Assembly (NCBI GenBank): GCA_030272155.1
Contig: CP126191.1
Coordinates: 10,466,001-10,530,000 of the forward strand
Source of the DNA: Tetradesmus obliquus
Lineage: Eukaryota; Chlorophyta; Chlorophyceae; Sphaeropleales; Scenedesmaceae
DNA: 64,000 bases
Direction of reading: 5' to 3'
In this document: positions 52,711-63,949 of the stretch, in pieces
Numbering within the stretch: the stretch's first letter is position 1
How the letters are laid out: each line of letters opens with the position of its first letter
The notes under the pieces: generated by a model
What the model was told of the DNA's origin: nothing
Database searches by the model: none
The model's input: only the letters and a program-made list of their open reading frames with translations
Made by a program: the position numbers and the translations under genes

Positions 52711-53549
52711 TTCCAAACAAGCCCAGCAGCCCCACCAAGCCAGGTGCAAAGTACGAGCTGTAGCACAAGTTGCCACTCCACAGGGGGTGCTTGTCATCAC
52801 ACTTTGGCCCAGCTGCCGGGCCCCAGTATGCGCCGCATGTTTCAGCGGAGCCGCAGGTTTGGCAACGGCTGCTTGGATTTTGACGCAATGCTGCTGCGCA
52901 TCTGGCTGATATCGCACACTGTGGCAGCTGCAGCGCTGCCAGTGTTGAGTTGTCCAGGGCACCGCTGCCAGTGCTGCCGCTGCTGGTGCTGCCGCTGCTG
53001 ATGCTGCCGCTGCTGGTGCTGCCGCTGCTGCTGCTGCTGCTGAGGACACGCAGCAGGCCGTCATAAAAGACAGCTGGCATGTGGTGCGCCAGGAACTTGA
53101 AGTCCAGCACACCATTGCCCCCACTGCTGCTGCTGCTGCTGCTGTGGCCAGAGAGTGTTGCAGCCAAACCAGCTGCAACAGCAGCGCACCAGTACAACCT
53201 CCCGGCCCCAGGGATCGCAGCAACACTACTGCTGCTGTCACCGCGTTCTGCCTCCCGTTGTGCTTCTTGCAGCACCGCCGACTGCACCACCTGCCACAGG
53301 CCACTGCCCTCCGCTGCTGCCCTTGCAGCACCACCATCGTGCAGCGCAGCCGCTGCTGCTGCTGCCGCATTGCCAGGCGTCGGCTGCCCACACGCCAGTG
53401 GCATGTCACTGCCCACCGGCTGCTCCACAAGCCGCTCCACTGCCTGGCCTGCTGCTGGGCACAGCGCGTAGCCGCTTCCCACCAGGCGCAGGCCTGAGGC
53501 GGGCAGGTACTGCGCCTCCGTGGCTGGGTCCCAGCCGTACTGAACCCTG

Positions 53550-53583
<34 letters not shown>

Positions 53584-55652
53584 GTAGGTGTTGCCAAGGC
53601 ACAGGTGGTGCCAAGCACTCGGTGCTGATGCTGCGCCAGTGCAACGCTGGCAGCAGTACAGACCACCCCCAAACCATCGCAACCGAAACATCAACCCACT
53701 ACTCACCTCAGTGTCTGGCTCCCCAGCACGCGGTTGTAAGCTCTTGCAAACGCGATGCTGCCCACACGCTGCGCGCCAAACAGGAAAACGCCGCCCATCT
53801 TGTCATGCCCTAGCGTGAACGCAGCACGCAGAGCAGCCAGTTGCGCCAGGCTGCTGCCGTCAGAGTGGCCAACGATCCACAGCCGGTAGCTGGCGCGGCT
53901 GTGCGGCGGCAGCTGCGCAGGTGCAGCAGCGGCAGGCAGATATTGTCAGAGAGGACTACGGTTGATGCTGCTCATGACAGTGGCGGCAGGCGTGACTGGT
54001 GGCTGCAATGCAGCAAGGATTCTGCATCTCTTCTCCTCTGCAGACCTATGAATGCCAAGAATCCTGGACCACACTGCTGCTGCTGCTGCTGCCTGGCCCC
54101 ACCTGTGCCGCCAGCTTGTTGAGCTGTGCCATGTACAGCGGCTCCATGGCCTGCGGGGGCAGCAGCGGCACACAGCACCGTTACATAAGCTAGTGCTTTC
54201 ATGCTCAGCACAGCACTGCAGCAAAGCATCCCGCAAGGCAGTGTGAAATTTGTGGCAGCACCTTGCATGTGCGGTGTTGCATTATGAGCCACAATGTACC
54301 TTGCACACACCTGCAAAGCAGCAGCTAGCTGCTTGAATTCAAGCATTCATGCACGCTCGTGCAGCTGCGAGCAGCAGCCAGCAGCGTTGCATGATACAGG
54401 CTGTGAACACATCGCAATTCTTGGGTTTCACCCACTCAGCATGGACAGAGCAACTGCAGTGGGCTGTGGCCCTTGCTGCGACAATAAGCTGCCCAGAGTG
54501 CGGCGCCGTGTGTGCACAGCTGCTGCCACCTCACCTTGTGTGCCCTGAGGAAGCCACGCAGCACAAAGAAGTCGTCTTCAGAGCTCTGCGGCCCTTGGCT
54601 TCCTTTGGTGCTGCTGCTGCTGCTGCTGCTGCTTGTGCCTGTGGCGCGCTGTGTGTCATTTGCCAGGCCAAAGTATTCAGCCGCATACTCCCGTGCTGTG
54701 TCCATCTCAATGTGGAAGATGCTGGACAGCTCGTCAACGCCCCTGCAGCAGCAGCAGCAGCAGCAGCAGAAGCAGCAGTGGCTGACAACCTGATAATGCA
54801 CTGGGATCCATCAGGAAGCAGCAGGCTTGGCTACTTCTACAAGTTGCTGCTGCAGGCAGGCGGCATAGCACGCATCAGTTGTTTTGTAGCCGCTACAGCT
54901 GCATGCACATCTCACTGCCATCTGTACTGCTGCCAGCTCAGCAGCAAGCCTCCCTTTTACCTGAACAGCAGAAACAGGTCATAGTCTGTCCTGAACACTG
55001 TGCAGTGTGACACGCCTCCAGCAGCATCCTTACTGTCGATCACAACAGGCTCCCCCTGAGCACCCCAGGCCCTCAAGCAGGGGCCACAGGGCTGCCTCAC
55101 ATGGCTGCTGCCAAAGTCCTTCACGTATGCAAAGTCTGAGAGCGCTGCCACGAACAGCACGCGCGGGTTGAGGCTGGCAGCAGCACTGAGGGGCAGGCCG
55201 CCTGCTGGGGCCAGGGCATCACTGGGAGATAGTAAGAGGCGCTGCTGCTGCTGCTGCTGCTGCTGTTGTTGCGCATGGTGCTCGTGTTGCTGGTGCTGAG
55301 CATGGGGCCCGTGGTGTTGCTGGCTGTTGGTTTGTGGCAGCTGTAGCCTGGCGTTGCTGTGTGCCTGCTGCTTAGCTGTTTTGGAGGACTGCACTGACTG
55401 TCTTGCAGGAGATTGCAGAGCATCTGCGTGTATAAAAACAAACAAACAAAGGGAACGGAGGAGTATGGCTATGCTTGCCTTAAGGTGGGTGGCACCTTGC
55501 TTGCATTGCAGTGCCACTGCTACTGCTCGTCCTGCTGCCACCACCAGGACATGCAGGAGACGGTTGACGGACCTACCACAAGCAGTTACGAGCATTAGCA
55601 GACAACTGGCCACGAAAGCGCCGTTGAAAGCCAAGGATCCAGCTCGGATCAT
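52619..55652 (-). CDS. Class 3 lipase (fungal-lipase-like alpha/beta hydrolase), secretory
   Basis: Six exons, all in phase, give 642 aa: 55652-55577, 55423-54961, 54742-54535, 54150-54103, 53912-53707 and 53546-52619. Exon 1 is a signal peptide (MIRAGSLAFNGAFVASCLLMLVTA). After a Gln/His-rich region come SDFAYVKDFG and DYDLFLLFRG (the FRG of class 3 lipases). The nucleophile elbow is LWIVGHSDGSSLAQLAALRAA with Ser282. GVFLFGAQRVGSIAFARAYNRVL is the equivalent of the FGxPRVG segment. HHMPAVFYDGLL near the C-terminus probably carries the catalytic His. A Cys-rich tail and a poly-Gln run of about 17 end the protein. Class 3 lipases hydrolyse acylglycerols; the exact lipid is unknown. The Asp in GHSDG, where Leu or Gly is common, is slightly unusual but fits GxSxG. 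Confidence 0.9.
52655..52710. repeat. CTG/CAG microsatellite coding the lipase poly-Gln tail
   Basis: About 18 CTG units on the plus strand, read on the minus strand as Gln codons 12 residues before the lipase stop. Confidence 0.96.
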
Positions 55653-56628
55653 CGTCAGCTTTCGGTACGAGTTCACTTGTATGTTTGGAATTGCAGGAAC
55701 ACTTGCTCAACATTGCTTTGTACTCATTCGCTTGTGCTGATAACTGAAACGACGCATCAGTCCAACAACGCATGCACATTACCATCGATCAAGGCACATG
55801 GGTGTCAGACACCAACTGTGCTGTTCCCACAGCCAGCAATGACAAGGATTCAAACACACAGTCAGCAGGGCAGTCCCGTACGTGAAATGCCAAGCACAGC
55901 CGTTCATCCGACAATTCAAACACACACGTGCAACACAGCAGGAGCACAGAGCTGCTGTACAAACACTGCAGCTGCAACTCCACTGTAGGGTGACGTCACC
56001 CTGGTGGTACCACCAAACTGCATTCACATTCTGCTCTGTTCATCATGTACCGGTCGACCACCAAACTGCATTCACAATCTGCTCTGTTCATCATGTACGC
56101 GGCCTGCTGTATGCCCTGCCAAAGATGCTGCTTGAAGCACACACATAGAACGCGTACAACAAACGCATACACACAGTGTGCGTGCGGCGGTGCAACGTGT
56201 GGGACAAACCCTAACACAGGATTACAACACGAGCGTGGTTGGCGCCAACTTATGCGGCATGCTTCCAGGCCCCAGGAGATGCCAGCATATAGGCACTACA
56301 ACGTGTGGAAGACATAACATGTATGCACTCATATGATGGTTCACAGAACAACGCATGCTGACAGCGCTCAGTAACGGCAGCAAAAAGCATGACAACGGGA
56401 TGCACTTGTAACAAGCAATTGTTTGCAACCAATACAACAACGCTGCACGAAGCACCTGACACCCCAGGAAGATGACCTGACTACTATCAGAGTAGCACGG
56501 AGCATTGCCGCAACGTCAGGCCAACTTGGCCTTGGCTGTTGAACAGCCCAACAAGAACACCCTCCAGTCCACACGCGTGGCCTGCCAGAAGTTTGACGTG
56601 ATAGCATGCAGCGCTGTGCTCGCCACCC
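55653..56628. other. Intergenic, no convincing gene
   Basis: About 1 kb upstream of the lipase and downstream of the nuclease gene. A roughly 48-bp tandem duplication at about 56009-56100 repeats ACCACCAAACTGCATTCACA and TCTGCTCTGTTCATCATGTAC. A TTACA at 56222-56226 (TGTAA on the minus strand) could serve the nuclease gene. Confidence 0.55.
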
Positions 56629-56922
56629 TCACGCCGCCACCTGCAGCAGCAGCGCCTCACACCCAACCGCCAGGTGGTCTGACGGCATCACCTCATTCGG
56701 GCATGGCGGCAGATCCATCACACTTTCTGGCGGTGCTGCTGCTGGCGCCTCCCTGTAGGGCATGGCCAGTGTTTTAGCCACCTGCCAGTGCTGCTTAGAG
56801 AGCCACAGGTAGTCCAGCGTGCCTGAGAACCGGTTGGTGCGTGTGGTCAGCGGCGGCTCCCTGCGCATACATCAAAAGACACACACACAGGCAGGTGAAC
56901 AGGTGGGCAGTGTTGACAGTGG

Positions 56923-56965
<43 letters not shown>

Positions 56966-59564
56966 TACAGCAGCGTGCCTGAGAAGCGGCTGGTGCGCGT
57001 GGTGAGCGGCGGCGCCCTGCGCATAGATTGAAAATTAAAAGGCAGGTGGGCACGCTGCACGATTGGGCTCGCCCATCAAAAAGCCAGAAGCTGCATGCCA
57101 AAAAATTCAACACAGCGGCCTCCAAAGCCACCCACCTTCCATGCGCCTTGTGGTAGCTGCTGTCCAGCTGTAGCCCTGAAGTATGAAAGCTGTAGTCTAC
57201 CAGCGTGCTGCTGCTGCTGCCGCCGCCCTGGCTGCTGCCCCTGCTACGCCGCCCTCGTCTGCTGCTTGGCCGCCCACCACCGCTACCAGCAGCAGCAGCA
57301 TCTTCATCTATAGATGCTTGTGGTGTGTCTATCTCAATGCTGCTGTCAGTAGAGCCGCCCCACAGCTGTGCAGCAAAGCCCTGCTGCGCCACAGCCTGCT
57401 GCTGCCACTCCGCCAGCTGCGCTGCTGACTGCTGCTGCCAGTCCAACGGCTGCGTTGCTAACTGTTGCTGCTGCTGTACCCTGCTCCCGCTGCTGCTGCT
57501 GCTGCTGCTGCTGCTGCAGCGGCAGCAGGTTCGTCTTGCTGGGTGGTCCTGATGGCTAGGGGTGAGCTGGCCCTGCTGCAGCAGTTGGTATACACCTGAC
57601 TGCAGGGTTTTGCCAGGAGGCACCTGCACATACAAGCAGAGCAAGCCACTGCTGCAGTAAATATGCATGAGCAAACAGGTCGTGTAGGAGAGGGAGCTGG
57701 CCTCTTTGCTTAGGGTGCTTGCTGCGCAAGGGCAGAGGATGGGAAGACAGCTGCTGATGACAAGGCCTGTTGATCCATCAACAAACGGCAGTGAAGCGCA
57801 AACAAACCAACAGCTGCAAGACCCAATGGCAGCGGCAGCCGCCCGCGTCGCTGAATCTGTAGCAGCACTACCCCACCCCACTCGCCGCACCTGGTCCCAC
57901 TGGTCGCTGCTGTACTTCTGCCAGGTGCTGTTGAAGTCGCCGCCCACCACCAGCGGCACATCGCCAGGCGCCAGCCGATGCTGCTGCAGGAAGCGCGCGA
58001 TGCTGCTGCACAGCAGCGCCGCCTGCGCCAGCTTCACGTCCGGGAACAGCCTGCAGAATGGACAAATGCGGCAGTTGCGACAACAGAACGAGGAACATTG
58101 GATGGCACAACAGCAGCACAGCCTGCGCCAGCTTCGCGTCCGGGAATAGCCTGCAGGATGGACAAATTTGGTATTCACAACAACGGAAAGAGGCACATTG
58201 GAATGCACAACAGCAGCTCCGCCTGCGCCAGCTTCACGCAAAGGCTGAGCCAAGCTGGGCTGCCTGGCATGCTGAGCTGGCAGCACTCACGGGTTCCAGA
58301 AGAGGTGTGTGCTAACTGCCAGCAGGTGCCGCTGGCTGGGCTCGTGACGCAGCAGCGCCATCAGGCAGCCCTCCTCACGCTGAGCCAGCGTGGGCAGAAA
58401 CCTGCAGCAGCGGCAGCAGCAGCAACAGGGACACCAGTGGGCGCACAAGTAGCAGCATGCGCTGATCTCAGCATGTGTGTGTCAGTGCATGTGTGTGTGT
58501 GTGTTTGTCATCCCGCGCAGCACAAGCTAGAGCACCGCAGCCCTGCAAGCGCGCGCCCCTGCACAAGTAGTCGCTGCACTAACTGCAGCACCGTTCACCC
58601 CTCACCTGTTGTGTCTGTGTCTGGGGTTTGAGCAGCACGCTGCTGGCAGCAGTGCCTCTGTCAGGTCTGCATCGCCCAGCCGCACGCCTAAGCTGTCAAT
58701 GCGGGTGAAGGTGGAGGCCCGGAAGTGCAGGCTGACTCCCTCGTCTGGCCCAGGGCTGCCTGCAGGAAGTGTTACAAACATGTCACTTGTTGCTTTTCAA
58801 ATTTGGCAACAGACAACATACACCTGTGGCACTTGCCTGCTGCAGACACAAATGATATCACATAGAAAGGGTTTGGCTGGTATGCCGAACATTGTCACAC
58901 TCAACAGCCACATGCTGCTGCTTTGCTGGAACAAGCAGCAGCATCATGCAGCGCACGCATTCACCTTGTGGGCTGCGGCGTGGGTGGAAGAGGCTGCTGT
59001 AGCCGCGCTGCTGCAGCCGCGGCTGCAGCTGCTCCTGAAACACGCTCTCCTCCACCTCCTGCAAGAACAGCAGGTCGGCTGCGTATGCTTCCAGCTCGGC
59101 CAGCAGCCGGGGGTAGCGGTACTGCCAGGCCAGGAACTGCGGTGGGCAGTACGCATTGAAGCTGCACGGCAGGCAGGGAGGGAGAGCAGCAGCAGCGCTG
59201 ACTGTTGCAGCAACCACACAAGCCACGGCAGCGACAAGACAAAGTGTTGCACAAGAACATGAGCTGCTGTTGCACTGGTGCTGACGTTCTTAGCCGCTCT
59301 CTCAATGGCATGTGCAAATACAGTGTTGTGATTCACAACAACCCTAGACCATCACCACCTCTGGCTGCTGCTGAATCACTTGCAGGATAACACTGAAACA
59401 CGTCTTCTGTACTTGTTTTTATGCCTGTACCAGTACCTGCGTTTATGTACTGCCCACCTGCTGTATTTGTCCGCCAGTATGTTGTATGTGACCATGCGAA
59501 TCTTGTGCGCGCCCGCTGGCACATCACCCGGCCGCCTGCTGCATGGCTGCCACAGCCGCCGCAT
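56629..59564 (-). CDS. EEP-family nuclease, CCR4/Angel/2'-phosphodiesterase-like
   Basis: Seven exons in phase: 59564-59458, 59161-58965, 58759-58606, 58401-58291, 58050-57891, 57623-57136 and 56860-56629 (482 aa from the Met at 59564). The family hydrolyses poly(A) tails or 2',5'-oligoadenylates using two metals. Motifs: VTYNILADKY (Asn), FNAYCPPQFL, LLFLQEVEE (metal-binding Glu), STHLFWNP (His), LVVGGDFNST (Asp/Asn), SGTLDYLWL and PSDHLAVGCE (Asp/His). The FNAYCPP and YNILAD forms resemble the 2'-phosphodiesterase (PDE12) subgroup as much as CCR4. A low-complexity Gln/Ser/Arg insertion lies between SHQDHPAR and LVDYSFHTSGLQLDS. An acceptor just upstream (TTTTGCAG near 59594) suggests another 5' exon, possibly with a targeting peptide, so the start is uncertain. 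Two junctions have echoes. Confidence 0.9.
56921..56965. repeat. ACT trinucleotide repeat, about 14 units
   Basis: An ACT run between the true last exon of the nuclease gene and its echo copy; it is intronic. Confidence 0.95.
56966..57030 (-). repeat. Intronic echo of the nuclease last-exon start
   Basis: A minus-strand acceptor ATGCGCAG followed by a PPLTTRTSRFSGTL reading starts at 57016, 156 bp upstream of the real exon start at 56860 (PPLTTRTNRFSGTL). The copy then runs directly into the trinucleotide repeat. Confidence 0.92.
58090..58245 (-). repeat. Two intronic echoes of nuclease exon 5 start
   Basis: The true exon starts at 58050 (LFPDVKLAQAA). A nearly identical copy with a CTGCAG acceptor starts at 58150 (LFPDAKLAQAV-like). 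A shorter third copy of the CGTGAAGCTGGCGCAGGCGG core lies at about 58215-58240 without an acceptor. Spacing is about 100 bp. Confidence 0.9.
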
Positions 59565-60460
59565 GGCGCTGCTGCTGCCGCTGCAAAATCAGAGCTACTT
59601 CTGCTAGATGTTGTGAAGCACTTCCTGACGTGGCAGAACTTTCAGCTGATTCCTGCAAGTGTGCAGTGCACACACAACACGGCAGAGCATCCATGGGCAG
59701 CATGGGCAGCACACAAGGGAAGCTTGTTGAAGCATGCTATTGACCACCAGCACACAATGCACTGCTGGATTACGCAGACGTGCAGACACTGGGTGTTCCA
59801 TGATAAGTTGCTAAGCAAACATGTGGTGTTGTGCGCTTGATCACAGCAGGAACTGCATGGTGACACAGAGCCCTGGGGTGCAGGCATGTTCAAACAGCTG
59901 TTCTTCCTTATGGGGTGTTGAACGTAAATCAAGTCACTGATTTTAACAGTACACTGCATCATTGTGAAGAAAGCCACGGTCAATGAAGGCTGCCAGCAGC
60001 AGCAATGCTGTTAGCAGCAGTAGCAGCAGCATTGGCAGCTGTATCACTAACTCACTAGAAAAGAAGCAACCAAATCAAAAAATTCTCCTTGAATGCTTGA
60101 GCGTTGTCATCCAGCCCGTCGTGTTCAATGAGCAGCACGGACAAGGTATAAAGGTAGGCACAGTCACACGACAGTGGATCTGCGGCGAGGTCTTGTAGGA
60201 GAACAAGACATCTAAGAGAATACTCATATGTGGAAAGCGATTTGGAAATGCTCTTGCGGATTAGCGAGTCCCTCCTAATCGACCATTCAAAAACAACAGT
60301 GCTGACATGTCATGACAACTGCTGCAACTGCCACGTTTGCGCTCGATCGGCTGTCCAGCAGACCTTACATCACGTAACCTGCACACTATAGCACTACTAT
60401 ACGTTGCTTGAGTGCGGCACATCCACACTGCAACACAGTTTCAGCAGAAGGTACAGCAGC

Positions 60461-60610
60461 ATGGACCTTGAGGTGTTCTTGATCGAGAGTGCTGCCTGGC
60501 TGGTGTTTGCGGTGCTGCTGATCGTGATGATAGGCAATAGATACGACTGCTGGCCGTGGGGCAGGCGAAAGCTAGCACATCAAGCAGCAGGCTACCAGCG
60601 ACTGGCATGA
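60461..60610 (+). CDS. Possible 49-aa single-pass membrane peptide
   Basis: ATG at 60461 opens a short frame with an acidic start (MDLEVFLIES), one hydrophobic helix of about 18 residues, then a basic WGRRK segment and a hydrophilic tail. No family is recognised and there is no supporting context. Confidence 0.25.
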   Translation: MDLEVFLIESAAWLVFAVLLIVMIGNRYDCWPWGRRKLAHQAAGYQRLA

Positions 60611-60725
60611 CTGAGCAGGCCCTGCATTTGAAATGCCTGCTGTACAACACTCTGCTGCTGGGTGAGTGCCACGCTCTGATGCCAACACGCATGTACTATC
60701 ACCAGCATCACCGGTCCTGCTCCTT

Positions 60726-60838
60726 CCACAAGCAGTGCTAGCAGTTACATGTGAGATTTTGGACAGGTTTTTGTGCCTATGTACATAGCACCAAAACCTG
60801 TCCAACATCTCACATGTAACTGCTAGCCCTGCTTGTGG
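60726..60838. repeat. Long near-perfect hairpin, 51-bp stem, 11-nt loop
   Basis: Arms 60726-60776 and 60788-60838 are complementary at 48 of 51 positions. The 11-nt loop is ctatgtacata. It is followed at once by a perfect 16-bp palindrome, CTGTCACATGTGACAG (60839-60854). It could be a small-RNA precursor or a MITE-like element. Confidence 0.9.
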
Positions 60839-61266
60839 CTGTCACATGTGACAGCAAGCTACTCACCTAAATGCGCTGCAGCGCTTTTAGCAAGCTGCAA
60901 TGCTGGCCAGTTTCTTGACATAGTACCTGTAGGCAACAGGGAAGCTCCTCCCAGCGCATCTTCGGCTGCGGTACTCTGCCTCCTATGCTTGCAGGAACAC
61001 AGGACAGCTGCCCTACTTGCAGCATGCAGCTCAGCAACTGTACCAGGGCTGGTTGGCCGCATGGCGTGTCAGGTGATCAACAGGGCAGGGCTGAGATACA
61101 TGGGCGGGGCTGCCATCTATCTGGCTGCCACCCATGAGGAGCCGGGCCAGCCACCGCAGCCTAGCGAGGCCCTATGTACACCTATGCGTGAGCTGCTGTT
61201 GGCTGGCTGCTGGAGACCTTCACACATAACCCTCTACACCAGGGTGCAGCTCACCCAGGAGGAGCC

Positions 61267-62815
61267 AGTGGCTCATTGCCGCGAGATAGCGAATATTTGA
61301 TATCTCACCACTGCACGCACCGACACACCTGAAGCCTGCAACTTTTACTGCAAAGCAGGGTGCATGTGCAAATGAATAATCACATCAAATAGAGCTTTAT
61401 GTCATGCCCTAAGCCCAGCAACTGCCACCACCAGCCCTTCTTCCAAGCCACCAGGCCTGATGCCTCGAGATAGAGAATATTTGTTATCTCACCACTGCAC
61501 ACATCGACACACCTGAAGCCTGCAACTATATTTGCAAAGCAGGGTGCATGTGCAAATGGATTATACATTAACCTGGAGCTTTATGTTATGCCCTAAGCCC
61601 TGCAACTGCCACCACCAGCCCTTCTTCCAAGCCACCAGGCCTGATGCAGCCACATAGCGAATATTCGTTATCTCACAACTGCACGCACCGACACACCTGA
61701 AGCCTGCAACTTTTACTGCATAGCAGGGTGCATGTACAAATGCATTATCTCATATAATAGAGCTTTATGTTATGCCCTAAGCCCTGCAACTTTCACCACC
61801 AGCCGTTCTTCAAGGCCATGTGGCTCATTGCCGCAAGATAGCGAATAATCGTTATCTCACCACTGCACGCACCGACACACCTGAAGCCTGCAACTTTTAC
61901 TGCAAGGCAGGTTGCATGTGCAAATGGATTATAACATTAACCTGGAGCTTTATGTTATGCCCTAAGCCCTGCAACTGCCACCACCAGCCCTTCTTCCAGG
62001 CCATGTGGCATGATGCAGCCACATAGCAAATATTCGTTATCTCACAACTGCACGCACCGACACACCTGAAGCCTGCAACTTTTACTGCAAAGCAGGGTGC
62101 ATGAACAAATGCGTTATCTCATATAATATAGCTTTATGTTATGCCCTAAGCCCTGCAACTGCCACCACAAGCCCTTCTTCCAGACCATGTGGCCTGATGC
62201 AGCCACATAGCGAATATTTGTTATCTCACCACTGCACGCATCGACACACCTGAAGCCTGCAACTTTTGCTGCCAAGCAGGGTGCATATGCAAATGAAAAA
62301 TCGCATCAAATAGAGCTTTATGGTATGCCCTAAGCCCTGCAACTGCCACCACCGGCCCTTCTTCCAGGCCATGTGGCCTGATGCAGCCACATAGCAAATA
62401 TTTGTTATCTCACCACTGCACGCATCGACCACCTGAAGCCTGCGACTTTTGCTGCAAAGCAGGGTGCATGTATACATGCATTATCTCATATAACAGAGCT
62501 TTATGTTATGCCCTAAGCCCTGCAACTGCCACCACCAGCCCTTGCTAGCTGGCCATGTGGCCTGATGCAGCCACATAGGAAATATTTGTTATCTCACCAC
62601 TGCACGCACCGACACACCTGAAGCCTGCAACTTTTACTGCAAACCGGGGGGCATGTGCAAATGAATAATCACATCAAATGGAGCTTTATGTCATGCCGAA
62701 CCCCAGCAACTGCCACCACCAGCCCTTCTTCCAAGCCACCAGGCCTGATGCCGCGAGATTGCGAACATTCGTTATCTCACCACTGCACGCACCGACACAC
62801 CTGAAGCCTGCAACT
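61267..62815. repeat. 184-bp satellite array, about 8.5 units
   Basis: The core GAAGCCTGCAACT recurs at 61331, 61514, 61699, 61882, 62068, 62252, 62434, 62620 and 62802, i.e. every 182-186 bp. Units share an AT-richer block (AATATTCGTTATCTCACAACTG-type, GAGCTTTATGTTATGCCCTAAG) and differ by scattered substitutions. The last unit is continuous with the 3' end of the MYND gene, whose final codons are satellite sequence. There are no spacers of the CRISPR kind. Confidence 0.96.
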
Positions 62816-63838
62816 CCAGTCGGCCGTTTGGCAGGCGGCGCTGCAGTAGTAGCACCTGCAACCAGCGCAGCGCTTGCTGGCAGCTGCAGCCTCGCTGACT
62901 TGAGCAAGGTCTGCACAACCGGGGTTGTTGCACACCAGCGGCAGCGGTGCAGCAGCTGCTAGTACGCGGCACAGCTCAAGGGCGTCTGCGAACTGCTGCG
63001 CGGTCCGCTGCATGGTCTCAACGCTGCTGGCCGCATCTACAACAAAGCAACCATCTGAAACCTCGCCACGCAAGCCAGGCCATTTGGCATCAAATGCGAC
63101 CAATGCTGATGCCCAGCGTGGGCTGCGCTGCTGCAGCTGCAGCAGGCAGCCCCAGCTGACCTGCTGGGCGCTGCTGGCATCACCAGGGCTGCTGCTGCAG
63201 CCGCCGCCGCCGCCGCTGTTGCTGCTGCTGCTGGCCACAAAGCCAACACCAGCAGCGGAAGGTCCTGATGTTGCCACAGCTGTTGCACTTGCTGCATTTT
63301 CTGCTAGCGTTACTGCTGCTGCTGCTGCTGGCACTGTGCCAGTCTCTGTGAAAGCACGCACCACCTGCAGCATAGCCTGCAGCAAGCGGCTCTGCCAATC
63401 ATGCCAACAGCCGGCTTCATCAAGTGCTGCATGGCTGCCACTAAGTCCAACACCAACGAATCCGATGTCATCGGCACTCTGCGCCGCCAGCCAGTTATTG
63501 GCGCACCGTGGACGTGTCATCAGGCAACTGAACAGCAGCTGGGCTCCTGCTGTCTCCTTGGCATCTGATAGCTGCACCAAGCTACGGGCAGCAATCACAG
63601 ACAGTAGGGCGGTGCTTGCAGCAGCCTGGCTGCTGTTGCTGCTGTTGCTGCTGCTGCTACTGCTGTTGCTGCTGCCGCCAGCGCCAATGGCGCTGCTGAC
63701 ACTGTGATTCTGCGATGCACTCAATAGGCTGGCAGCTAAGCTGGTCTGCAGCAATTCAGCTACAGGTATCAGAACAGCTGGGAAGTTTGCTGCTGTTGCT
63801 GCAGCTAATTCCGCTGCTGATGGTGGTGGTGGTGGTGG

Positions 63839-63876
<38 letters not shown>

Positions 63877-63918
63877 CTGCTAATTCCGCTGCTGATGGTG
63901 GTGGTGGTGGTGGTGGTG

Positions 63919-63949
<31 letters not shown>

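Larger units (their letters stand above)
59565..61266. other. Region between nuclease and satellite, gene content unclear
   Basis: No gene is assigned with confidence. A 49-codon plus ORF at 60461-60610 encodes a short protein with one membrane helix (AAWLVFAVLLIVMI); it may be real or chance. A plus-strand open frame at 60833-61300 runs into the satellite and has a short plausible exon (NTGQLPYLQHAAQQLYQGW) that I cannot connect. A 113-bp hairpin lies at 60726-60838. Confidence 0.45.

Noticed and set aside
53079-53628. Long plus-strand ORFs over the lipase 3' exon
   Set aside because: Antisense shadows of the lipase coding frame; motif content is on the minus strand.
61267-62815. CRISPR-like array
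   Set aside because: Units are contiguous 184-bp repeats without unique spacers, in a eukaryotic genome; it is a satellite.
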